From: Thermodesulfobacteriota bacterium | GTDB taxonomy: Bacteria; Desulfobacterota; Thermodesulfobacteria; Thermodesulfobacteriales; Thermodesulfatatoraceae | Reading direction: 5' to 3' | Length of the DNA stretch: 10,849 bases | NCBI GenBank assembly: GCA_013154385.1 | Contig: JAADCO010000036.1 | Span: forward strand, 1 to 10,849 | The notes under the pieces: model-generated | The model's database searches: none | Seen by the model: only the letters and a program-made list of their open reading frames with translations | What the model was told of the DNA's origin: nothing | Shown here: positions 6,219 through 10,849 of the stretch, piece by piece | How the letters are laid out: each line of letters opens with the position of its first letter | Numbering within the stretch: the first letter of the stretch is position 1 | Translations under genes and position numbers: made by a program

Positions 6219-7462
6219 AACCCCAAGCCCTCCTGCTCCTCGGCCTATACCGGCTCGCCGGGCATCTGCTCACCCCTCTCGCGGCCCTGAAGAGGCTCGA
6301 GCCGCAGAGGCGGGGCTTTCTCTCGCCGGCTGAAGTGTGGATGCACGCCGCTTCCGTGGGCGAAGCCGGCGTGGCCGCGGCCATCATCCGCGCCATCAAG
6401 AGGATCCGCCCGCGGACCAGACTCCTCCTCACCCTCCACACCCGTCCGGGCCTCAAGCGGGCCGCAGAACTCCTGAAAGACATTCCCGGGCTCGAGCTGG
6501 CCCTGGCTCCCTACGACCTTCCCCGCTACGCCCGCCGGGCCTTTGGTCGCGTCTCCCCGCGCGTCTTCGTGCCCGTGGAAACGGAGCTCTGGCCCAATCT
6601 CCTGGAAGAGGCCCGCCGCCGCGGGGTGGTCACCGTGCTCGTCAACGGGCGGCTCTCAGCCCGGAGCCTTCGCCGCTATCAGCGGATAAAGGCCCTCATG
6701 GAGCACCTCCTGCGGGGCTTCTACGCCCTGGGGGTCATCGGGCCCCTTGAGGCCAAGCGCTTCCTCCAGCTCGGAGCCGAGAAGGAAAAGGTCTTCCTCC
6801 TGGGAAACGCCAAGTACGATCTCCTGCGGGAGCGGGCCCGCGACCTGAAACCAGAGAAGGCCCGGAAAAAGCTTTCGTCCTCCACGAACTGGGTGGTCTT
6901 CGGGAGCGTGCGGCGCGGCGAGGAAAGGATGGTCTCCCGGGCGATCAGGCAATTGAAGGACGGCTCGCGCGCGCTTTCCTTTCTCGTGGCCCCGAGGCAT
7001 CCCGAAAGCGCCCCGGTGTTCGCCGAGAGCCTGAGAGCCGAGGGCCTCGCCCCGGCCTTCTGGACCGCGCTAGAGAGGCCCGCAGACGGCGTGGTGATCC
7101 TCGACGAGGTCGGCCCCCTGCTCGAGACCTACGCCCTCGCGCGCGTGGCCTTCGTGGGCGGGAGCCTGGTCCCCAAAGGCGGGCAGAACCCCCTTGAACC
7201 CGCAGCCTTCCGCGTGCCGGTGCTCTTCGGCCCGCACATGGACAACTTCCCCTACGAGGCCGAGAAGCTGGTCTCAAACGGCGGCGGGAGGCGGGTTGCC
7301 GACGCGCAGGATCTCGCCCAGAAGATGGACTTCTGGCTCCGGAACGACGCAGAGAGGACTCGAGCCGGGACGAACGCCTATCAGGTGCTGGAAGAGTTCT
7401 CGCAAGCAGCGGAAAACTACGCGGAACTGGTAATCAGGGCGCTCAATCGCCTTCCATTGTGA
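6215..7462 (+). CDS. waaA: 3-deoxy-D-manno-octulosonic acid (Kdo) transferase
   Basis: It transfers Kdo from CMP-Kdo to lipid IVA at the cytoplasmic face of the inner membrane, the first inner-core step of LPS. The 415-residue product has the normal GT30 length. A hydrophobic N-terminal stretch (5-27) would anchor it to the membrane. Catalytic-domain motifs are HAASVGEAG (44-52, with Glu50 as the expected base), PVETELWPNLL (120-130), VNGRLS (143-148), VVFGSVRRGEE (227-237), VAPRHPE (258-264) and GGSLVPKGGQNPLEPA (315-330). Its ATG overlaps the rlmB stop (ATGA), with GGAG just upstream. The last 20 bases overlap the convergent RAM-domain gene. Whether it adds one or two Kdo residues cannot be read from sequence. 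It is direct evidence for an LPS-bearing outer membrane. Confidence 0.94.
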   Translation: MKPQALLLLGLYRLAGHLLTPLAALKRLEPQRRGFLSPAEVWMHAASVGEAGVAAAIIRAIKRIRPRTRLLLTLHTRPGLKRAAELLKDIPGLELALAPYDLPRYARRAFGRVSPRVFVPVETELWPNLLEEARRRGVVTVLVNGRLSARSLRRYQRIKALMEHLLRGFYALGVIGPLEAKRFLQLGAEKEKVFLLGNAKYDLLRERARDLKPEKARKKLSSSTNWVVFGSVRRGEERMVSRAIRQLKDGSRALSFLVAPRHPESAPVFAESLRAEGLAPAFWTALERPADGVVILDEVGPLLETYALARVAFVGGSLVPKGGQNPLEPAAFRVPVLFGPHMDNFPYEAEKLVSNGGGRRVADAQDLAQKMDFWLRNDAERTRAGTNAYQVLEEFSQAAENYAELVIRALNRLPL

Positions 7463-7688
7463 TCACGGGACAGGTCATGGTGTGCTGGATGTAGTCGATG
7501 TTTTGCAGGCGCTTGAGAACGACCTCGGAGAGCGCTTGGTGATCTTCGGTCTCCACCTCGGCGATGATGTCGTAAGGCCCCATGATGATGTCCAGGCGCT
7601 TGACCTCGGGCATCTTCCGCAAGATCTCCGCTACCTGTGAGATCTTGCCGATGTGGGTGTTGATGAGAATGTACGCTTTAAGGGCCAT
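7443..7688 (-). CDS. Stand-alone Lrp/AsnC ligand-binding (RAM) domain protein
   Basis: Its 81 residues cover only the effector-binding RAM domain of Lrp/AsnC regulators; the usual helix-turn-helix half is absent. The fold signature beta-alpha-beta-beta-alpha-beta fits: YILINTHIGKISQVAEIL (6-23), the glycine turn MGPYDIIAEVE (36-46), the second helix (50-62) and the closing strand MTCPVITM (71-78). Such single-domain proteins form dimers or higher oligomers and may bind amino acids or modulate full-length Lrp proteins; the ligand here is unknown. The start is set by AAGGAGG five bases upstream, inside the last codons of the receiver gene, whose TAA directly abuts this ATG. The 3' end overlaps waaA by 20 bases. 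Family call is good, function open. Confidence 0.85.
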   Translation of the reverse strand: MALKAYILINTHIGKISQVAEILRKMPEVKRLDIIMGPYDIIAEVETEDHQALSEVVLKRLQNIDYIQHTMTCPVITMEGD

Positions 7689-8054
7689 TTATGCCTCCTT
7701 GGCCAGGCAACGATCAAGGATCTCCTTGAGTTGCTCCATGGCAAAGGGTTTGGAAAGCACGGCGTCGGCGTGCTTTTCCTGGGCCAAGGTCTCCACTTCT
7801 TCACCAAATCCGGTGATGGCGATGACCGGAATCTCGGGGTTGTCCTTCTTGATGATGGAGATGATGCCTATCCCGCTCACGTAAGGCATGGTGATGTCCG
7901 TGACCACGGCGTCGAAGTGGTCCTGACGCAGCGCCTTGAGCCCCTTGAGGCCGTCCTCCGCACCCACGGCCTCGTATCCCAGCACCTTCAGGTAATCGAG
8001 CACCATGTTGAGAACTTCGAGATCGTCTTCGATGACGAGGATTCTCTTTTTCAT
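7689..8054 (-). CDS. Single-domain response regulator (receiver only)
   Basis: A CheY-like receiver of 121 residues with no output domain. All active-site residues are present: acidic pair Asp10-Asp11, phosphoacceptor Asp53 in VVTDITMP, the switch Thr81 in IAITGFG, and Lys102 in LSKPF. It probably receives phosphate from a histidine kinase encoded elsewhere and acts by protein contact. I start it at MKKRILVIEDD because this is where receivers normally begin and an AGGGG lies nine bases upstream; the reading from 8150 would add 32 residues with no matching family sequence and no ribosome site, crossing the spacer to the divergent gene. It is the first gene of a two-gene unit with the RAM protein, with zero bases between them, which suggests a shared pathway. 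Confidence 0.9.
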   Translation of the reverse strand: MKKRILVIEDDLEVLNMVLDYLKVLGYEAVGAEDGLKGLKALRQDHFDAVVTDITMPYVSGIGIISIIKKDNPEIPVIAITGFGEEVETLAQEKHADAVLSKPFAMEQLKEILDRCLAKEA

Positions 8055-8131
8055 ACGAGACAGCCCCTGTATACTTTCTAAAATTTTTAACAAAAGCTTT
8101 TCCATAATGCAAACAAACCGAGAAGAAACAA
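8055..8131. promoter_or_regulatory. AT-rich divergent promoter region between receiver gene and fthC
   Basis: These 77 bases are much richer in A and T than their surroundings and contain two palindromes, AAAATTTT (8080-8087) and AAAAGCTTTT (8092-8101). On the minus strand TATACA (8068-8073) looks like a -10 box but lies too close to the ribosome site of the receiver gene and has no well-spaced -35. On the plus strand CATAAT (8103-8108) is a possible -10 for fthC, also without a clear -35. Both genes must be started from here, but I cannot fix exact promoters. Confidence 0.45.
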
Positions 8132-8698
8132 ATGACGAAAAAAGAAGCACTGAGACGGAAGATTCTTTCCTTAAGAAAAGCTCTCGATAGCCGAAAGAGG
8201 AAGGAGCTTTCGCGTCGTATCGCAGATTATCTCATCAAAAGTCCTCATTACCGAAATGCTCAAAAGATCCTCCTCTACGCCTCTTTCGGAAGCGAAGTGG
8301 AAACCGACGAACTGCTGGCCAAGGCCCTGGAGGACGGAAAGGAAGTCTATCTCCCCCGGACCCTGGTGGACGAAAAGCGTCTCTCTCTCCATCGCGTCTT
8401 CGGCCCGGACGAGCTGCGCCCCGGGGCCTACGGCATCCCCGAGCCCCCTCCCGAAAACCCGACGATAGATCCCGCCGAGCTCGACCTCATCGTCACTCCG
8501 GGGGTGGCCTTCGATCCGCGGGGCGGGCGCCTGGGTTACGGCGGAGGCTACTACGACCGGCTCTTCACTCAGGCCACCAAGGCCAAGAGGGTGGCGCTCG
8601 CCTTCTCCTGCCAGCTCGTGGACGAGCTTCCGCTAGAGCCCCACGACGTGAGGGTCCACGCCGTGGTCACGGAAAAGGGGCTACTTGAAGTCGCTTAG
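8132..8698 (+). CDS. fthC: 5-formyltetrahydrofolate cyclo-ligase
   Basis: It uses ATP to close 5-formyltetrahydrofolate to 5,10-methenyltetrahydrofolate, returning this storage or inhibitor form to the one-carbon pool. The 188-residue product matches the family length. Key parts are the basic N-terminal helix (KKEALRRK, 3-10), YASFGSEVETDEL (49-61) with the folate-site Glu, YGIPEP (100-105), and the signature PGVAFDPRGGRLGYGGGYYD (123-142), which forms the ATP/phosphate site. It ends with EPHDVRVHAVVTE (169-181). The ATG is preceded only by a weak GAGAAGAAA purine stretch. It stands alone between a divergent and a convergent gene; its last 18 bases overlap the channel gene. The older symbol is ygfA. 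Confidence 0.94.
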   Translation: MTKKEALRRKILSLRKALDSRKRKELSRRIADYLIKSPHYRNAQKILLYASFGSEVETDELLAKALEDGKEVYLPRTLVDEKRLSLHRVFGPDELRPGAYGIPEPPPENPTIDPAELDLIVTPGVAFDPRGGRLGYGGGYYDRLFTQATKAKRVALAFSCQLVDELPLEPHDVRVHAVVTEKGLLEVA

Positions 8699-9700
8699 GC
8701 GCTTCTTGCCGGAGGCCACTTCCTCGAGCCGGGCCAGGCCCTCCCGGTCGCCGAGGGCCACCACCGTGTCGTCCGCCTCGAAGACGTAGTCCGGCGGGGG
8801 GTTGAAGATCATCTCTCCCGTGACCTTCTTGATGGCCAGGATGATGGCCCCGGAGAACTGCCGGATTCCGCTCTCCTGGAGGGTCTTGCCCACCAGATCG
8901 GACTCCGGCCGCACGCGCACCTCCTCGAGCTGGAGCTCGAGGTTCTCCTCCGGGGTGGCCAGCTCCAGGAAGTCCGTGACCGCCGGGCGCAGGATGATGA
9001 GGGCCATCCTCCGCGCCCCGATGAGATAGGGCGAGACGACCTTGTCCGCGCCGGCGCGCTTGAGCTTCTTCTCCACGTGTTCCTCGTCGGCGCGGGCGAT
9101 GATGAAGAGCTTGGGATTGAGGCTTCGCGCCGTGAGGGTGATGTAGACGTTGTCCGCATCGGAACGGAGCACCGAGACCAGGCCCTTGGCCCGCTCGATG
9201 CCCGCCTTCTTGAGCACGTCCTCGTGCGTGGCGTCACCCTCGAGATAGATGAAGCCGTCCTTTTCGATCTCCTTGATGACTTCGGGGTTGATCTCCACCA
9301 CCACGAAGGGGACCTCTTTGGAGATGATGCGGCAGATGTGGCGGCCGATGCGCCCGTAGCCGCAAATGATGTAGTGGTCGTGGAGGGAGGCGAGCTTGGC
9401 CTCCAGCCGCCGGCGCCCGAGGAAGTCCTGAAGCTGGCCGGAGACGATGGTCTCGGTGATCATGGTGAAGACGTAGAAGGCCACCCCCACGCCGCCCATG
9501 ATGAGGATGATGGTGAAGAGGCGCCCGGAATGGGAAAGGGGATGGATCTCCCCGAAGCCCACGGTGGAAAGGGTGATGACCGTCATGTAGAGGGCATCGA
9601 AGAAGGACCAGCCCTCAATAAGATAGTAGCCGAGCGTTCCGATGAAGAGGAGCAAAAGCAACAAACAAACGCTATAGACGAGCTGCCTAACGAACGACAT
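8681..9700 (-). CDS. Two-TM potassium channel with RCK (TrkA-N/TrkA-C) domains, MthK-like
   Basis: A ligand-gated K+ channel subunit of 339 residues. TM1 is at about 5-28, the pore helix and selectivity filter TVGFGE at 46-51, and TM2 at about 61-83. An RCK N-domain follows with the Rossmann motif GYGRIGR (114-120), an acidic residue at the end of the second strand (VVVE, Glu136) as in NAD/nucleotide-binding forms, and GDATHEDVL (155-163). An RCK C-domain occupies about 250-330. The layout matches archaeal MthK, a tetrameric pore with a cytoplasmic RCK gating ring. The filter has Phe in place of the common Tyr (GFG instead of GYG), a change tolerated in some K+ channels. The ATG follows the pgi stop with no gap (TAGATG); the only ribosome-site-like sequence is a GAAGAAGAA stretch, so it is probably coupled to pgi. 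Ligand and physiological role are unknown. Confidence 0.93.
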   Translation of the reverse strand: MSFVRQLVYSVCLLLLLLFIGTLGYYLIEGWSFFDALYMTVITLSTVGFGEIHPLSHSGRLFTIILIMGGVGVAFYVFTMITETIVSGQLQDFLGRRRLEAKLASLHDHYIICGYGRIGRHICRIISKEVPFVVVEINPEVIKEIEKDGFIYLEGDATHEDVLKKAGIERAKGLVSVLRSDADNVYITLTARSLNPKLFIIARADEEHVEKKLKRAGADKVVSPYLIGARRMALIILRPAVTDFLELATPEENLELQLEEVRVRPESDLVGKTLQESGIRQFSGAIILAIKKVTGEMIFNPPPDYVFEADDTVVALGDREGLARLEEVASGKKRLSDFK

Positions 9701-10849
9701 CTATTCTTCTTCGTCGGACAGACGAGTGATTTCCTCCATGAATCGGTAAAACTTTCTCAAATCTTCTTTATAATTTTCCGTAAAGTGGATGTGAAGCACC
9801 GGCCGCTCCCTTTCTCCCAGGGCCTGAAAGTCGCCGTAAGCCTGCGCGAACTCGAGATCCCAGAAGGTGAAGCCCCAGCCGGGGATCTCCTGCTCCGCCA
9901 CGCGCCCCTTGCGGGTAAAGATTAGGAATCGTCCGGTCCTCGGTCCACCCTTGAAGAGCTGGCCCGTGGAGTGCAGATAGCGCGGGCCGAACCCCAGAAT
10001 GGTGGAGCACTGCCGCCGGCCCCGCATGAGGGTCCGCAGGTCGGTGAAGATCTCTTCGATCTCTTCATCGTAAGGTAAGAAGGGAAGGAAAGCGAAGTAA
10101 CCCCAGGGCGGGGTCTCGTAGAGAAATTTTTTCACCACCGCCCGCAGGCGCGGATACTGCACCTTGAGCCCCCCGGCGTAGAGGAAGCCTATCTGGAGGT
10201 CGTCGTCGAGGTAGAACTCCACCGGGAACTCACCGGTCTGCTTGAAGGTCTCGAGCACCTCTTTGGTCTTCTTCTTGGAGAAGATCACGTCGGGTTCGTC
10301 GAACGGGTTCACCCCGAGCCAGACCCCGCAGAGGGCCACGGCCAGCTCCCAGCGGATGCACTCGGCCCCGATCTCGTAGCGGTCCTCGAGCCAATAGGGC
10401 CTCAGGGGAAAGCCGGCTTCCTTGAGATCGGCGAAGAGACGCCGATAGAGATCCTGCCGCCCGCGGAGGCCGAGGTAGACGAAGATGCGATCCGGTCCGT
10501 AGACCGTGGGCGAACCCGGCGTCTCTCCCACGATGGGGATCACGCCGGTGAATTCCTTGCCCAGGCTCTCGGCGACCAACTGCTCGATCCACAGGGCGTA
10601 GGGCCGGAGCAGCGGGTCGGCCATGATGGTGAGCTTGTCCTGCCCCAGGAAGAAACGCTCGGCGATGTATTCCGAGAGCCAAGCCGCAGGGTTGTATTCC
10701 CACGGCACGTCGGGCTGGCAGGTCTCGAGCATCTCCTCCGCGTAGTCGAGGAGCTTCTCGAACTCAAGGCCCATGAGCGCCGCGGGCACAAGGCCCACGA
10801 AGGTGAGCGCCGCGTAGCGGCCCCCAACGTCAGAGGGGTTGAGAAAGAT
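9701..10849 (-). CDS. pgi: Glucose-6-phosphate isomerase, divergent (Tal-Pgi-like) subfamily, 5' truncated by window edge
   Basis: Interconverts glucose-6-phosphate and fructose-6-phosphate. The frame is open to the window edge; the GTG at 10798 is internal, because the codons before it read NPSDVGGRYAALTF, the sugar-phosphate site of the family (visible residues 4-17). Counting from the edge, other motifs are WIEQLVAESLGK (87-98, Glu94 aligning with the catalytic base), NPFDEPDV (181-188) followed by SKKK with the expected catalytic Lys192, and GPRYLHSTGQLFKGGP (288-303). The last motif is typical of the PGI half of transaldolase-PGI fusions and their single-domain relatives. At the place of the classical active His an Asp (120) seems to stand, in YGPDRIFVYL; this alignment is from memory. 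The protein ends in a charged tail. Whether a transaldolase domain lies upstream cannot be seen. The channel gene follows directly. Confidence 0.88.
   Translation of the reverse strand: MFLNPSDVGGRYAALTFVGLVPAALMGLEFEKLLDYAEEMLETCQPDVPWEYNPAAWLSEYIAERFFLGQDKLTIMADPLLRPYALWIEQLVAESLGKEFTGVIPIVGETPGSPTVYGPDRIFVYLGLRGRQDLYRRLFADLKEAGFPLRPYWLEDRYEIGAECIRWELAVALCGVWLGVNPFDEPDVIFSKKKTKEVLETFKQTGEFPVEFYLDDDLQIGFLYAGGLKVQYPRLRAVVKKFLYETPPWGYFAFLPFLPYDEEIEEIFTDLRTLMRGRRQCSTILGFGPRYLHSTGQLFKGGPRTGRFLIFTRKGRVAEQEIPGWGFTFWDLEFAQAYGDFQALGERERPVLHIHFTENYKEDLRKFYRFMEEITRLSDEEE

Noticed and set aside
8055..8150. N-terminal extension of the response regulator
   Set aside because: The added 32 residues do not resemble a receiver, have no ribosome site, and would run over the spacer and the start of fthC.
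9077..9925. Plus-strand open frame (282 codons) opposite the channel and pgi
   Set aside because: Asp/Glu/His-rich antisense translation with no family resemblance; both opposite genes have complete motifs.
1..10849. CRISPR array, tRNA/rRNA genes, insertion sequences, phage or defence system
   Set aside because: No regularly spaced repeats, RNA-gene signatures, transposase or defence-type domains were found on either strand; every long stretch is explained by housekeeping genes.

Overview
The window is an ordinary-looking, tightly packed housekeeping stretch of a GC-rich, diderm (Gram-negative-type) bacterium. Outer-membrane biology is explicit: a Kdo transferase for lipid A (WaaA), the lipoprotein Pal and an OmpH/Skp-type periplasmic chaperone. 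The proteins are rich in Glu, Arg, Lys and Ile/Val and poor in Gln, and intergenic space is minimal, which fits a thermophile. The combination of yicC-remA-gmk order (also known from Firmicutes and Geobacter-type bacteria) with an LPS pathway makes a deep-branching Desulfobacterota/Thermodesulfobacteria-like organism a reasonable guess, but that assignment is inference only.

Layout. (1) 1-843 (+): 3' part of a YhhJ-like ABC-2 permease whose start lies off the window. (2) 840-3520 (-): a four-gene operon reading ykgJ-like Cys-cluster protein, pal, ompH, glk. Its members are joined by stop codons fused to Shine-Dalgarno sequences or by a TAATG overlap. (3) 3570-7462 (+): yicC, then a well-formed sigma70-type promoter, then remA-gmk-rlmB-waaA, where each junction is a TGATG or ATGA overlap. 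(4) 7443-8054 (-): a receiver-only response regulator followed directly by a stand-alone Lrp/AsnC ligand-binding (RAM) protein. (5) 8132-8698 (+): 5-formyltetrahydrofolate cyclo-ligase. (6) 8681-10849 (-): glucose-6-phosphate isomerase (5' end off the window) followed with zero spacing by a two-TM, RCK-gated potassium channel.

The genes cover envelope maintenance (Pal, OmpH, WaaA), the first two steps of glucose metabolism (Glk, Pgi), nucleotide, RNA and folate housekeeping (Gmk, RlmB, YicC, FthC), and small regulators (RemA, receiver protein, RAM protein). All three tail-to-tail gene pairs overlap at their ends, so no room is left for intrinsic terminators between them. I found no tRNA, rRNA, CRISPR, insertion sequence or phage gene, no intergenic gap longer than about 90 bases, and no convincing new multi-gene system. 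The most open questions are the RemA homologue with its own promoter in a diderm, the Cys-cluster protein at the head of the Pal/OmpH operon, and the receiver + RAM pair.
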